Source of the DNA: Stenotrophomonas maltophilia
Lineage (GTDB): Bacteria; Pseudomonadota; Gammaproteobacteria; Xanthomonadales; Xanthomonadaceae
DNA length: 64,000 nt
Assembly: GCF_900186865.1 (NCBI RefSeq)
Contig: NZ_LT906480.1
Location: forward strand, 1,692,001 to 1,756,000
Reading direction: 5' to 3'
The notes beneath the pieces were generated by a model. That model saw nothing but the letters and a program-made list of their open reading frames with translations. It had not been told where the DNA came from and did no database searches. Both the position numbers and the translations under genes were made by a program. Shown here one piece after another: positions 28,090-37,837 of this stretch. Within the stretch, counting starts at the first letter, position 1; each line of letters begins with the position of its first letter.

Positions 28090-30549
28090 ATGACTACCAA
28101 AAAACCAAGCAAGGGCGGGAGCACCTCCCGCGGCCAGGCCCCGAAGAAGGGCGCCAAGGCGGGCACGGCCCGCACCACCAAGCCGGGCAAGCCGTTGCCG
28201 GGCTGGTTCCCCGAATTGAATGAAGGCGGCGCACCGCCGCGTGGCCGCAAGGTCCGCAGCAGCGACGCACCGGGCCCGGCCCCGGGCCGCAAGTTGCCGC
28301 CGACCGGCAAGGTGATCGACGATCCCTATGCCGCCCGCGAAGCAGAGAAGTACGAACAGCCCATCGCCAGCCGCGAAGCCATCCTGGCCCTGCTGGAGCG
28401 TTGCGAAGGGCCGCAGACGGCAGAGGAACTGGGCGCACGCCTGGGCCTGACCGCCCCGGACCGTGCCGAAGCACTGTCGCGCCGGCTTGGCGCCATGGTC
28501 CGCGACGGCCAGCTGGTGCAGAACCGCCGCGGCGGCTTCGCCCCGATCCAGACCCTGAACCTGGTCACCGGCGTGGTGATCGCCAACCCGGAGGGGTTCG
28601 GCTTCCTGCGCCCGGTCGAGGGCGGCGACGACCTGTTCCTGCCGCCGTATGAAATGCGCAAGGTCATGCACGGCGACAAGGTGCTGGCCCGCGTGACCGG
28701 CATCGACCACCGTGGCCGCCGCGAAGGCAGCATCGCCCGCGTGCTGGAGCGCGGCATGACCCGCCTGATCGGTCGCTTCAGCATCGAGATGGGCATCAAC
28801 TACGTGGTGCCCGACGACAAGCGCGTGCAGCGCAACGTGCAGGTGCCGCCGGACCAGACCGGTGGTGCGCGCGACGGCCAGCTGGTGGTCTGCGAACTGA
28901 CCCAGGCGCCGGACAGCCGTCGCCCGCCGATCGGCCGCATCATCGCCGTGCTCGGCGACAAGCTGACCGCCTCGCTGGTGGTGGAGACCGCCATCCACGG
29001 CCATGAACTGCCATTCGAGTTCCCGCAGGAAGTGCTGGACGAAGCCGCCTCGGTGCCGCTGGTGGTTGAGCCGGCGATGATCGGCGACCGCGTGGACCTG
29101 CGCAGCATGCCGCTGGTCACCATCGATGGCGAGGATGCCAAGGACTTCGACGACGCGGTGTACTGCGAGCCGAATGCCGATGGCTTCCGGCTGGTGGTGG
29201 CGATTGCCGATGTCTCCAACTACGTCCGGCCCGGCACGCCACTGGACGAAGAGGCGCAGAAGCGTGCCACCTCGGTGTACTTCCCGGGCTTCGTGGTGCC
29301 TATGCTGCCGGAGACGCTGTCCAACGGCATCTGTTCGCTGATGCCGAAGGTCGACCGCATGTGCTTCGTCTGCGACATGCAGATCGACCGCGACGGCCTG
29401 GTCACGCATTCGCGCTTCTACGAAGCGGTGATGAACTCGCATGCGCGCCTGACCTACACCCAAGTGTGGAAGGCGGTGGGCGAGGACGATGCCGATACCA
29501 AGGCCTGGATGGGTGACCTGCTGCCGCAGGTGCAGCGCCTGCACCAGCTGTACAAGGTCCTGTCCAAGGCGCGTGCCAAGCGTGGCGCCATCGAGTTCGA
29601 AAGCAGCGAAGTGCGCTTCGTGCTGGACAACCGCGGTGAAGTGACCCAGGCCGGCATGCTGGTGCGCAACGACGCGCACAAGCTGATCGAGGAATGCATG
29701 ATCGCGGCCAATGTGGAGGCGGCGAAGTACCTGCTGTCGCGCCATGTGCCGGCCCCGTACCGCATCCACGAGAAGCCGCCGGAAACCAAGTACGCCGACC
29801 TGCTGGAATTCCTCAAGGAGTTCAAGCTGAGCCTGCCGCCATGGTCGAAGGTGCGCCCGGGGGATTACACCAAGCTGCTGAAGAAGATCCGCGACCGCCC
29901 CGATGCCACGCTGCTGGAATCGGTGCTGCTGCGCAGCCAGAGCCTGGCGATCTACAGCCCGGAAAACCACGGTCATTTCGGCCTGGCACTGGAGGCGTAC
30001 GCGCACTTCACCTCGCCAATCCGTCGTTACCCCGACCTGCTGGTACACCGCGCGATCAAGCACGCGTTGTCCGGCAAGCCGCTGGACAAGTTCACCTACA
30101 ACGCGCGCGAAATGGCTGCGCTGGCGCTGCAGTGCTCCGAGCGCGAGCGCCGTGCCGATGAAGCCGAGCGCGAGGTCGACGAGCGTTACCGCGCGGCGTG
30201 GATGGAAAAGCACGTGGGTGGCCAGTTCGATGGCGTGATCAGCGGCGTGACCAGCTTCGGCCTGTTCGTGGAGCTGGATGAGTCGAAGGTGCAGGGCCTG
30301 GTGCACGTGACCCAGCTGCCGCAGGACTATTACAAGTTCGACGCCACGCGCAAGACGCTGACCGGCGAGCGCCGCGGCAGCAGCTACCGGCTGGGTGACC
30401 GCGTGCGGATCCTGGTACTGAAGGCCAGCATGGAAGAGCGCAAGATCGACTTCCGCCTGGTCGAACACAAGGGCGAGGACGAAGGCGATGGCCTGCCGCC
30501 GCTGCCGGAGCGTGGCAAGCCGGCCAAGCGGAAGAAAGAGAAATACTGA
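28090..30549 (+). CDS. rnr: Ribonuclease R
   Basis: RNase R is a processive 3'-5' exoribonuclease that degrades structured RNA. The 819-residue protein has a basic, disordered N-terminal tail (rich in Lys, Gly, Pro), then a winged-helix domain (SREAILALLERCEGPQTAEE). Cold-shock domains follow (ANPEGFGFLRPVEGGDDLFL), then the RNB catalytic domain with VTIDGEDAKDFDDAVYCEP (metal-binding aspartates). It ends with the C-terminal S1 domain (FDGVISGVTSFGLFVELDES) and a short Lys-rich end. ATG 28090 follows a short spacer with GTAGGG. rlmB, often its neighbour, lies 730 bases downstream with one gene between. Confidence 0.96.
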   Translation: MTTKKPSKGGSTSRGQAPKKGAKAGTARTTKPGKPLPGWFPELNEGGAPPRGRKVRSSDAPGPAPGRKLPPTGKVIDDPYAAREAEKYEQPIASREAILALLERCEGPQTAEELGARLGLTAPDRAEALSRRLGAMVRDGQLVQNRRGGFAPIQTLNLVTGVVIANPEGFGFLRPVEGGDDLFLPPYEMRKVMHGDKVLARVTGIDHRGRREGSIARVLERGMTRLIGRFSIEMGINYVVPDDKRVQRNVQVPPDQTGGARDGQLVVCELTQAPDSRRPPIGRIIAVLGDKLTASLVVETAIHGHELPFEFPQEVLDEAASVPLVVEPAMIGDRVDLRSMPLVTIDGEDAKDFDDAVYCEPNADGFRLVVAIADVSNYVRPGTPLDEEAQKRATSVYFPGFVVPMLPETLSNGICSLMPKVDRMCFVCDMQIDRDGLVTHSRFYEAVMNSHARLTYTQVWKAVGEDDADTKAWMGDLLPQVQRLHQLYKVLSKARAKRGAIEFESSEVRFVLDNRGEVTQAGMLVRNDAHKLIEECMIAANVEAAKYLLSRHVPAPYRIHEKPPETKYADLLEFLKEFKLSLPPWSKVRPGDYTKLLKKIRDRPDATLLESVLLRSQSLAIYSPENHGHFGLALEAYAHFTSPIRRYPDLLVHRAIKHALSGKPLDKFTYNAREMAALALQCSERERRADEAEREVDERYRAAWMEKHVGGQFDGVISGVTSFGLFVELDESKVQGLVHVTQLPQDYYKFDATRKTLTGERRGSSYRLGDRVRILVLKASMEERKIDFRLVEHKGEDEGDGLPPLPERGKPAKRKKEKY

Positions 30550-30553
30550 TGAC

Positions 30554-30630
30554 CGTGGTAGTGCCGGCCGCTGGCCGGCATCCATGGCACCCTCGGCACC
30601 GACGGGTTGCCGGCCAGCGGCCGGCACCAC
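30554..30630. repeat. Inverted pair of SMAG palindromes
   Basis: GTAGTGCCGGCCGCTGGCCG (from 30558) faces TGCCGGCCAGCGGCCGGCAC (30608-30627). Each half is its own hairpin. They separate rnr from the GFA gene. Confidence 0.75.
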
Positions 30631-30643
30631 CAGGAGACATCGC

Positions 30644-31126
30644 ATGCAGGGCCAACCCGAATACAGCGGCGGCTGCCAGTGCGGCGCGATCCGCTTCCAG
30701 GTGCGTGGCGCGCTGACCGACAGTTCGATCTGTCATTGCCGGATGTGCCAGAAGGCCTTCGGTGCCTACTACGCACCGCTGGTGTCGGTGCGCGGCGTGC
30801 AGTTCAGCTGGACCCGCGGCCAGCCGCGCTATTTCCAGTCCTCCAACGTGGTGCGCCGGGGCTTCTGTGCCGACTGCGGCACGCCGCTGAGCTACGAGGC
30901 GCCGGACGGCGTGGCGGTGGCGGCCGGCGCCTTTGACGAACCCGAGCGCCTGCCGCCGACGATCCAGTACGGGGTCGAGCGCAAGCTGCCGTTCGTCGAT
31001 ACGCTGGCCAGCCTGCCGGCCCGTCGTACCGAGGAAGACATCGCGGCGCTGGAGTTCCTGGCCACCATCGTGTCCCATCAGCACCCGGACCACGACACGC
31101 CGCACTGGCCGCCGCGCAGCCGGTAA
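30644..31126 (+). CDS. GFA (glutathione-dependent formaldehyde-activating/CENP-V) family protein
   Basis: The 160-residue protein has the zinc-binding cysteine pattern of the GFA/CENP-V fold: GGCQCGAIRF, ICHCRMCQKAFG and GFCADCGTPLSYEAP. Members include S-(hydroxymethyl)glutathione synthases, but most are uncharacterised, so formaldehyde activity should not be assumed. CAGGAG lies about eight bases before ATG 30644. It stands between rnr and rlmB, separated from both by palindromic repeats. Confidence 0.85.
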   Translation: MQGQPEYSGGCQCGAIRFQVRGALTDSSICHCRMCQKAFGAYYAPLVSVRGVQFSWTRGQPRYFQSSNVVRRGFCADCGTPLSYEAPDGVAVAAGAFDEPERLPPTIQYGVERKLPFVDTLASLPARRTEEDIAALEFLATIVSHQHPDHDTPHWPPRSR

Positions 31127-31129
31127 CGC

Positions 31130-31212
31130 CCCTGTAGCGCCGAGCCCAGGCTCGGCTGGCAGGTCGCCGCGGCCTCAGCCCGGCGGCGAGCGCAGGCTCG
31201 GCTCAACAGGGG
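31130..31212. repeat. SMAG-type dyad before rlmB
   Basis: GCCCCTGTAGCGCCGAGCCC and GGCTCGGCTCAACAGGGGC bound an 83-base palindromic region with an internal AGCCCAGGCTCGGCT hairpin. It carries the GTAG signature. Confidence 0.7.
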
Positions 31213-31277
31213 CCCCGCCGCAGCGCCCGGCCCGCCGATGCTCTACCATAGCCACCCCCTTTCCGGTCCCCGCCCGC

Positions 31278-32021
31278 ATGAGCAAGAACAGCCAGTGGAT
31301 CGTCGGCGTCAACGCCGTCGCCTCCTCCATCGAGAACGACGCCGAGAACGTCCGCGAAGTGCTGGTCGAGGCCGGTGCGAAGAACCCGCGCCTGACCGAG
31401 ATCGAGGAAAACGCCCGCCGCAAGGGCATCGACGTGCGCAAGGTGAACAGCCAGGCGCTGGACGGTGTCGGCGGTTCGGTACGCCACCAGGGCGTGGCCG
31501 CGCGCTATGCCGCCGCCCGCACTTACAGCGAGAACGAGCTGGAGGGCCTGGTCACCGCAGCCGAGGGCAAGGCCCTGCTGCTGGTGCTGGACGAAGTGCA
31601 GGATCCGCACAACCTTGGCGCTTGCCTGCGCTCGGCGGCTGCCGCAGGCGCCACTGCCGTGATCATCCCCAAGGACAAGTCGGCCACGGTGAACGCGACC
31701 GTGCGCAAGACCTCGGCCGGTGCCGCCGATCTGATCCCGGTGGTGGCGGTGACCAACCTGTCGCGCTGCCTGAAGGACCTGCAGAAGCAGGGCGTGTGGA
31801 TCTACGGCCTGGCCGGCGAAGCCACTGCGTCGCTGTACCAGCTGGACCTGAAGGGCAACATCGCCCTGGTGCTGGGTGGCGAGGCCGATGGCCTGCGCCG
31901 CCTGACCCGCGAGAACTGCGATGGCCTCGTCAAGATCCCGATGCCGGGCGAGATCGAGAGCCTGAACGTCTCCGTCGCCGCGGGCGTCAGCCTGTTCGAG
32001 GCCGTGCGCCAGCGCGGTTGA
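31278..32021 (+). CDS. rlmB: 23S rRNA (guanosine-2'-O-)-methyltransferase RlmB
   Basis: RlmB methylates the 2'-O of G2251 in the peptidyl-transferase region of 23S rRNA. The 247-residue protein (E. coli 243) has an N-terminal L30e-like substrate domain (WIVGVNAVASSIENDAENVR). The SPOUT domain follows with its three motifs: DEVQDPHNLGACLRSAAAAG, LVLGGEADGLRRLTRENCDG and IPMPGEIESLNVSVAAGVSL (trefoil knot). The start at ATG 31278 gives the family N-terminus (MSKNSQWIVGVNAV). A tandem palindrome array follows the gene. Confidence 0.96.
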   Translation: MSKNSQWIVGVNAVASSIENDAENVREVLVEAGAKNPRLTEIEENARRKGIDVRKVNSQALDGVGGSVRHQGVAARYAAARTYSENELEGLVTAAEGKALLLVLDEVQDPHNLGACLRSAAAAGATAVIIPKDKSATVNATVRKTSAGAADLIPVVAVTNLSRCLKDLQKQGVWIYGLAGEATASLYQLDLKGNIALVLGGEADGLRRLTRENCDGLVKIPMPGEIESLNVSVAAGVSLFEAVRQRG

Positions 32022-32051
32022 TTTCGGGGTCGGATCTCTTTTCCATGTGCC

Positions 32052-32215
32052 GTGTCGACCAAGGTCGACACCTACCGGGCCGTTGCCGTGTCGACCAAGG
32101 TCGACACCTACCGGGCCGTTGCCGTGTCGACCAAGGTCGACACCTACCGGGTCGTTGCCGTGTCGACCAAGGTCGACACCTACCGGGTCGTTGCCGTGTC
32201 GACCAAGGTCGACAC
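32052..32215. repeat. Five tandem 36-bp units, each with the palindrome GTGTCGACCAAGGTCGACAC
   Basis: The 20-base palindrome starts at 32052, 32088, 32124, 32160 and 32196, an exact 36-base period. The 16-base spacers are nearly identical (CTACCGGGCCGTTGCC or GTCGTTGCC variants), so the whole unit is duplicated rather than a repeat with unique spacers. It lies between the convergent rlmB and macC genes and may act as a terminator or structure-forming element. Confidence 0.85.
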
Positions 32216-32256
32216 CCACCGGGTAGTCGCCAACCCGGGTTGGCGCCCTTGCCGCC

Positions 32257-33696
32257 TCACCCCGCGCTGCCGCCCAGTGCCTTGAACAGGGTGACGTCGT
32301 TGTTCAGCTGGCCCTGGCGCACGCGCGCCAGCGACAGCTCGGCATCACGCCGGGTCTGCTGCGCTTCCAGCCAGGTGCGCAGGTCGGTGGCACCTACGCG
32401 GTAGCGCACTTCCTGCGCGCGCTCCACTTCCACTGCTTCGTCGTACGACGCCTGCGAGGCCGCCACCTGGCGCGCCAGCTGCTCGCGTGCCGACAGCGCG
32501 TTGTCCACTTCCGACAGCGCGGTGTACAGCGTCTTGCGGAAATTGGTCGCGGCGATCTGATAGCTGGTGCCGGCGATGTCGGTATCCAGCTGTGCGCGCT
32601 GCAGGTTGAGGAACGGCAGCGACAGGCCGGCGCCCAGCGTGGCCACCGGGTTGCGCAGCACGTCACCCAGCGACGTTGCACTGGAGCCGAGGCTGCCGGT
32701 CAGGCTCAGCGCCGGGTAGTACTGGGTAGCGGTCACCTTGATGGTCTTCAGGCTGTTGCGCAGGCGAAGTTCGGCCGCGCGCAGGTCGGGACGGCGGCCG
32801 AGCAGGTCGGTCGGCAGGCCTTCGTTGATCCCGGGGCTGCGTGCGGCCAGCAGGTCCTGCGGTTCGTCCTGCTGGGGCCAGGGTGTGCCGTCCAGCAGCA
32901 CGGTCAGTGCATTGCGCACCTCCACCCGCTGCTGCTCCAGCGCGCTCTGCGAGGACCGCTGCGACTGCAGGTTCTGCAGTGCCTGGCGTACTTCCAGGCG
33001 CGATACCGCACCGGCGTCGAAGCGGGCCTGGACCAGTTCGCGTGTGCGTTCCAGGCGCTCCAGGTTGGCCTGGCCGGTGGCGATGGACTGGTTGAGATAG
33101 GCCAGGTTCCAGTACTGGGTGATGGTGTCGCCGATCACCAGCAGTGCGGTGTTCTGCCGGTCTTCCTCGCTGGCCTCGGCTTCCCAGCGGGCGATGTCGC
33201 GCTGGGTGCGCAGGCGGCCCCACAGATCGACCTCCCAGCCCAGCGAGACGCCGGTGGAATAGCTGCGACGCCAATCATCAGACTGGTCGGTGGCGCGGCT
33301 GGCGCTGCCACTGACCCCGGAGGACGAAGGCTGCGGCCACAGGGCGTTGCTGGCCAGGCCGGCCTGCAGGCGCGAACGCTGCACGGCCAGGCCAGCGGCG
33401 GCCAGATCGCTGTTGGCGGCCAGCGCCTGCGCCACCAGGCGATTCAGTCGTTCATCGCCGAAGCCCGTCCACCAGCTGTCCTGGCGGATGTCGCGGCCCG
33501 GTGTATCCAGGCTGCTGCGCGGGTCGTCGGCCGGTGCGTTGAGGGTGGCATCGCCACGGCCGTAGCTGGCCGCCACATCGGGGGCCTGCACCGGGTAGCG
33601 GCCCACCGAGGCACAGCCTGAGAGGGCAAGCAGAACAGCGCCCACCAGCAGCGGGCGCGAGGGAGCAGGGAAGGGCAGTCGGGTCATCATCTTCAT
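32257..33696 (-). CDS. macC: Outer-membrane factor lipoprotein of the Mac ABC efflux system (NodT family)
   Basis: The 479-residue product has a lipobox LSGC (Cys28) and two OEP/TolC repeats. Signatures include [60 protein letters not shown] and [20 protein letters not shown]. It is the third gene of the macA-macB-macC operon (overlap with macB: ATGA). Operon position makes it the dedicated outer-membrane channel. In S. maltophilia the MacABC pump is reported to affect macrolide resistance, oxidative and envelope stress and biofilm (family/species knowledge). A tandem palindrome array follows. Confidence 0.9.
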   Translation of the reverse strand: MKMMTRLPFPAPSRPLLVGAVLLALSGCASVGRYPVQAPDVAASYGRGDATLNAPADDPRSSLDTPGRDIRQDSWWTGFGDERLNRLVAQALAANSDLAAAGLAVQRSRLQAGLASNALWPQPSSSGVSGSASRATDQSDDWRRSYSTGVSLGWEVDLWGRLRTQRDIARWEAEASEEDRQNTALLVIGDTITQYWNLAYLNQSIATGQANLERLERTRELVQARFDAGAVSRLEVRQALQNLQSQRSSQSALEQQRVEVRNALTVLLDGTPWPQQDEPQDLLAARSPGINEGLPTDLLGRRPDLRAAELRLRNSLKTIKVTATQYYPALSLTGSLGSSATSLGDVLRNPVATLGAGLSLPFLNLQRAQLDTDIAGTSYQIAATNFRKTLYTALSEVDNALSAREQLARQVAASQASYDEAVEVERAQEVRYRVGATDLRTWLEAQQTRRDAELSLARVRQGQLNNDVTLFKALGGSAG

Positions 33697-35651
33697 TCGC
33701 GGGCCAGGGCCTCCACCGGGTCCAGCTGCGCGGCATTGCGCGCGGGCAGGAAGCCGAATGCCACGCCGATCAGGGTCGAGCAGGCGAACGCGGCAACGAT
33801 CGAGGCGGTGGAGAACAGCACCTGGAAGTCACTGGCGAAGCGGCCGATCATCGAGCCCAGCAGCAGGGCCAGGCCGATGCCGAGCAGACCACCGAGCAGG
33901 CACACCAGCACCGCCTCGATCAGGAACTGCTGGCGGATGTCACTCTGCCGTGCCCCCACCGCCATGCGCACGCCGATTTCGCGGGTGCGCTCGGTCACCG
34001 AGACCAGCATGATGTTCATCACGCCGATGCCGCCGACCAGCAGCGCGATGGCGGCGATGGCGCCGATCAGCAGGGTCATCGTGCGCGTGGTCTGCTCGAT
34101 GGTCTGGCGGATCTCGGCGCTGTTGCTGAGGAAGAAGTCCTCGGTGCCGTGGCGCAGGGTCAGCAGGCGGGTGATCGCTTCCTGCGCCGCATCCATCGGC
34201 GTGTCGTCGTCCACGCGCACGGTGATGCTGGAAACGTGGCTCTGGCCGAGCATGCGCGACATCACCGTGGTGTAGGGCACCCACACGCTGAGGCTGGTGC
34301 TGCCACCAAAGCCGAAGCTCTGGCGCTTGGCCACGCCGACCACGCGTGCCGGTACGTTGCCGAGCAGGATCACCTGGCCGACCGGATCGACATCGGGGAA
34401 GAACTGGGTCTGGGTGTTCTCGTCGATCACCGCCACCTGGCCGAGGCCCTTCACCGCGTCGGTATCGAAGAAGCTGCCGCTGAGCAGGGTCACGCCCTTG
34501 ACCCGGAAGAACTGCTCGCCGACGCCACTGACCTGGGCGGTGGAGGACTGGTTGCGGTAACGCGCGGTGACCGAGGTCGACACGCTGGGGGTGGCGCTGT
34601 CCACGTAGCTCTGCTTTGCCAGTGCATCGGCATCGCTGGCCTTGAGCGTCTGTACCCGCGCCGAGCGCATGTCGCCGAAACCACGGCCGGGATAGACGTC
34701 GATGGTGTTGGTGCCGAGCGCGCTGATGTTCTGCAGGATCTGCTGCTGTGAGCCATTGCCCAGCGCCACCACCGAGACCACCGAGGCGATGCCGATGATG
34801 ATGCCGAGCATGGTCAGGAAGGTGCGCAGCCGATGTGCGTTCATCGCCAGCAGGGCCATGCGGAACGCTTCGGTGAAGCGGTCACGGGCCGCCCGCCAGC
34901 TGTTGCCGCGGGCCACGCCGGTGCTGGCCTCGCGCTGCGCGCGGTAGGTTGGTGCGTTCGGATTGGTGCGGTCGGCGATGATTTCGCCATCGCGGATTTC
35001 GATGATGCGCTGCGCGTGTTCGGCCACGCTCATGTCGTGGGTGACAATGATGATGGTGTGGCCTTCGGCGTGCAGCTCGCCGAGGATCGCCATCACTTCC
35101 TCGCCGGATTTCGTGTCGAGCGCGCCGGTCGGTTCGTCGGCCAGGATCACCTCGCCGCCGTTCATCAGCGCACGTGCGATCGACACGCGCTGCTGCTGGC
35201 CACCGGACAGCTGGCCCGGCTTGTGGTGCATGCGGTCGCCCAGGCCCAGCCGCTGCAGCAGCTGCTCGGCACGCGCGTTGCGCACCGGGCCGAGGCTGCC
35301 GGCATACACCGCCGGTACCTCCACGTTGCCGCGCGCATCCAGGTCGCCCAGCAGGTGGTAGCGCTGGAAGATGAAGCCGAAATGTTCGCGGCGCAGTTCG
35401 GCCAGTTCATCCGGCGCCATCCTGCCGGTTTCGCGGCCGGCCACCTGGTAGCTGCCGCGGGTAGGGCGATCGAGGCAGCCGAGGATGTTCATCAGCGTCG
35501 ACTTGCCCGAGCCGGACTGGCCGACGATCGCCACCATCTCGCCGGCGTGGATATCCAGGTTGACGTCGCGCAGGACGGCGATCACATCATCGCCCGCCGG
35601 GAATTCGCGTCGCAGGTCGCGCAGGCGCAGCAGCGGCGCCTTCGTGCTCAT
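33693..35651 (-). CDS. macB: MacB-type macrolide/peptide ABC transporter, fused ATPase-permease
   Basis: MacB couples cytosolic ATP hydrolysis to periplasmic transport through a TolC-type channel. The 652-residue protein has an N-terminal ATPase domain: Walker [10 protein letters not shown] (residues 44-52), signature [15 protein letters not shown], Walker [21 protein letters not shown]. The four-helix MacB permease then follows. The first helix is near residue 285 ([20 protein letters not shown]), with a large periplasmic domain, and three helices near the C-terminus ([40 protein letters not shown]). It overlaps macA and macC by four bases each, so translation of the three genes is coupled. 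Confidence 0.95.
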   Translation of the reverse strand: MSTKAPLLRLRDLRREFPAGDDVIAVLRDVNLDIHAGEMVAIVGQSGSGKSTLMNILGCLDRPTRGSYQVAGRETGRMAPDELAELRREHFGFIFQRYHLLGDLDARGNVEVPAVYAGSLGPVRNARAEQLLQRLGLGDRMHHKPGQLSGGQQQRVSIARALMNGGEVILADEPTGALDTKSGEEVMAILGELHAEGHTIIIVTHDMSVAEHAQRIIEIRDGEIIADRTNPNAPTYRAQREASTGVARGNSWRAARDRFTEAFRMALLAMNAHRLRTFLTMLGIIIGIASVVSVVALGNGSQQQILQNISALGTNTIDVYPGRGFGDMRSARVQTLKASDADALAKQSYVDSATPSVSTSVTARYRNQSSTAQVSGVGEQFFRVKGVTLLSGSFFDTDAVKGLGQVAVIDENTQTQFFPDVDPVGQVILLGNVPARVVGVAKRQSFGFGGSTSLSVWVPYTTVMSRMLGQSHVSSITVRVDDDTPMDAAQEAITRLLTLRHGTEDFFLSNSAEIRQTIEQTTRTMTLLIGAIAAIALLVGGIGVMNIMLVSVTERTREIGVRMAVGARQSDIRQQFLIEAVLVCLLGGLLGIGLALLLGSMIGRFASDFQVLFSTASIVAAFACSTLIGVAFGFLPARNAAQLDPVEALARE

Positions 35652-36898
35652 CGGCGCGGACCCATGCCCGGGCCGCCGACCCGCATCTGCATGCCGCCGC
35701 GGTTGCCGGCGCCGGCGCCGGCGCTGGCACCGGCCGCACCGGCTTCGCCCACCACCACGCGTTCGCCTTCCTTCAGCCCGGACAGGATTTCGGCCGAGGC
35801 GCCGTTGTTGATGCCCACGGTGACCTTGCGCGGTTGCGGCTGGCCCTTGTCGTCCAGCACCCGCACCATGCGCTCGTCGCCGCGGCGCTTCGGTCCCAGC
35901 GCCACCGCCGGCACCATCAGCACGTCCTTGGCCTGCTTGAGCAGTACCGAGACCTGCGCGGTCATGTCGATGCGGAGGGTGCCGTCCGGGTTCTCCACGT
36001 CGAACAGCGCGTTGTAGTAGACCGCGCTGCTGGAACTGGAGCTGGACGAACTGCTGGAGCTGGACGAATTCTCGTTGGCGATCGAGGCCGGCGCCGGATT
36101 GATCTGGCGCAGCGTGGCGTGGTACTTGCGGTCGGGGTCACCCAGGGTGGTGAAGTACACCGGCATGCCGGCCTTGATCTTGACCACGTCGGCCTCGGAG
36201 ATCTCGGCGTTGACCGTGACCACGTCCAGCCGCGCCAGCATCACGATGGTGGGCGCGGTCTGGTTGGCGTTCACGGTGCGGCCTTCCTCGGCCACCACCG
36301 CCACCACGGTGCCATCCATCGGCGCGGTGATGCGGGTGTAGGCCAGGTTGGCGCGGGCGGTGCCCAGCTCGGTCTGGCGGCCCTTGATCTGCGCCTCGTA
36401 GGACTGCAGCTGGGCACGGGCAGTTTTCAGCTGTGCTTCGGCGGCATCGTATTCCTGGCGCGAGGTGGCCTCGGCCGCCAGCATCTGCTGCTGGCGCGCG
36501 AACTCCAGTTCGGCCTGGCGCAGGGTGGCCTGCTGCACGGCGCGCTGGGCGGTGACCTGGTCCAGCGAAGCCTGTGCGTTGAGCACCTGGTTCTGCTGGG
36601 TGGTGGCATCGATCTCGGCGATCAGGTCGCCTTCCTTCACGGTATCGCCCAGCTGTACCTTCAGCGACTTGATCTGGCCCGAGGCCTGCGCACCGACGCT
36701 GACCAGCTTGTAGGCGTCGATGACGCCGGTGGCTTCCACGGTCTGCTCGATGTCGCCGCGGCTGACCGGCGTGGTCGCCACCGCCGGGGCGACGGGTTTG
36801 CGCAGCAGCCACCAGGCGGCGACGGCCACGATCAGGGCGAGCAGGGCGATCAGTATCAGGCGACCACGGCGGGTCGCGGGCAACAGGCGGAACGTCAC
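35648..36898 (-). CDS. macA: MacA membrane-fusion protein with an unusual 14-serine run
   Basis: MacA is the periplasmic adaptor that stimulates MacB and docks onto the outer-membrane factor. The 416-residue protein has an N-terminal anchor ([19 protein letters not shown]), a lipoyl half-motif ([20 protein letters not shown]), a long helical hairpin and beta-barrel domains ending [11 protein letters not shown]. Residues 278-291 are fourteen consecutive serines, in a domain where MacA normally has an ordered loop; this run is encoded by a duplicated 18-base segment. The GTG start at 36898 (GTGACGTTCCGC) is the family start. It heads the operon and is divergent from the response regulator gene 200 bases away. 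Confidence 0.93.
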   Translation of the reverse strand: MTFRLLPATRRGRLILIALLALIVAVAAWWLLRKPVAPAVATTPVSRGDIEQTVEATGVIDAYKLVSVGAQASGQIKSLKVQLGDTVKEGDLIAEIDATTQQNQVLNAQASLDQVTAQRAVQQATLRQAELEFARQQQMLAAEATSRQEYDAAEAQLKTARAQLQSYEAQIKGRQTELGTARANLAYTRITAPMDGTVVAVVAEEGRTVNANQTAPTIVMLARLDVVTVNAEISEADVVKIKAGMPVYFTTLGDPDRKYHATLRQINPAPASIANENSSSSSSSSSSSSSSAVYYNALFDVENPDGTLRIDMTAQVSVLLKQAKDVLMVPAVALGPKRRGDERMVRVLDDKGQPQPRKVTVGINNGASAEILSGLKEGERVVVGEAGAAGASAGAGAGNRGGMQMRVGGPGMGPRR

Positions 36899-37102
36899 GT
36901 CGTGGCTTCACTCTCGGGGCCGCGGCGGCGGCGTTGGTGGGCATTGTGAAGACCGGGCGACAGGCGGCTCAATCCTCGGGGTATGTCTCTATGTAACACT
37001 GTCGGTGAATACGCGTAACCACAGGTATCCCGCTCATGGCTGGATACACTGGTACGCATTGCCCCGGATGCGGTTCAGCTGCCGACACGGGATGATCGCG
37101 AC

Positions 37103-37831
37103 ATGGAGACTGAAAACACGATGCATCGACTGCTGATCGTCGACGACGACAACGACATCCGCACCCTGCTGGCCGAGCAGCTCGGCCGCGCCGGCTACCA
37201 GGTGAGCACGGCCGCAGACGGCACCGCCATGCGCCAGCTGCTGGACCGCGAACACGTGGACCTGATCGTGCTTGACCTCAACCTGCCGCGCGAGGATGGC
37301 CTGACCCTGTGTCGCGACCTGCGGGCGCGCTCGAACACGCCGGTGATCATGCTGACCGCGCGCGCCGAGCCGATCGACCGCGTGCTCGGCCTGGAAATGG
37401 GCGCCGACGACTACCTGGCCAAGCCGTTCGAACCGCGCGAGCTGCTGGCGCGCATCCGCAACGTGCTGCGCCGGACCGAGGCGCTGCCGGCCAACCTGGA
37501 GCCGCTGGCGGTGCGCCGTGCGCGTTTCTCGCGCTGGGTGTTCGACCTGGAGCATCGCCACCTGGTCGATCCGGACGATCGCGTGGTGGTGCTGTCCGGT
37601 GCCGAGTTCCGCCTGCTGCGCGTGTTCATCGCCCATGCCAACAAGGTGCTGTCGCGCGAACAGCTGGTCGCGCTCAGCAGCGGCCGCAACTACGAGGCGC
37701 AGGATCGCGCGATCGACCTGCAGGTCAGCCGCCTGCGCAACAAGCTGGGCGATGACGGTGGGCCGGATGGCCTGATCAAGACCGTGCGCAACGAAGGCTA
37801 CGTGCTGGCCTCCTCGGTGAACCTGGAATAA
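37103..37831 (+). CDS. OmpR/PhoB-family response regulator beside the mac operon
   Basis: The 242-residue protein has a receiver domain with the acidic pocket (LLIVDDDNDIRTLL), the phosphoacceptor Asp in LIVLDLNLPREDG and the conserved Lys in YLAKPFEPRELLARI. A C-terminal winged helix follows (VLSGAEFRLLRVFIAHANKV; RAIDLQVSRLRNKLG). Its kinase is the next gene, seven bases on. The pair is divergent from macABC and probably regulates it or the envelope stress it responds to. An alternative ATG at 37121 (MHRLLIVDDD) would remove six residues and is closer to the usual family N-terminus; the choice is uncertain. Confidence 0.93.
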   Translation: METENTMHRLLIVDDDNDIRTLLAEQLGRAGYQVSTAADGTAMRQLLDREHVDLIVLDLNLPREDGLTLCRDLRARSNTPVIMLTARAEPIDRVLGLEMGADDYLAKPFEPRELLARIRNVLRRTEALPANLEPLAVRRARFSRWVFDLEHRHLVDPDDRVVVLSGAEFRLLRVFIAHANKVLSREQLVALSSGRNYEAQDRAIDLQVSRLRNKLGDDGGPDGLIKTVRNEGYVLASSVNLE

Positions 37832-37837
37832 GCTGTC

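Noticed and set aside
32052..32215. Regularly spaced repeats that could suggest a CRISPR array
   Set aside because: The 16-base spacers are nearly identical rather than unique, the repeat is a perfect palindrome and no cas genes are present.
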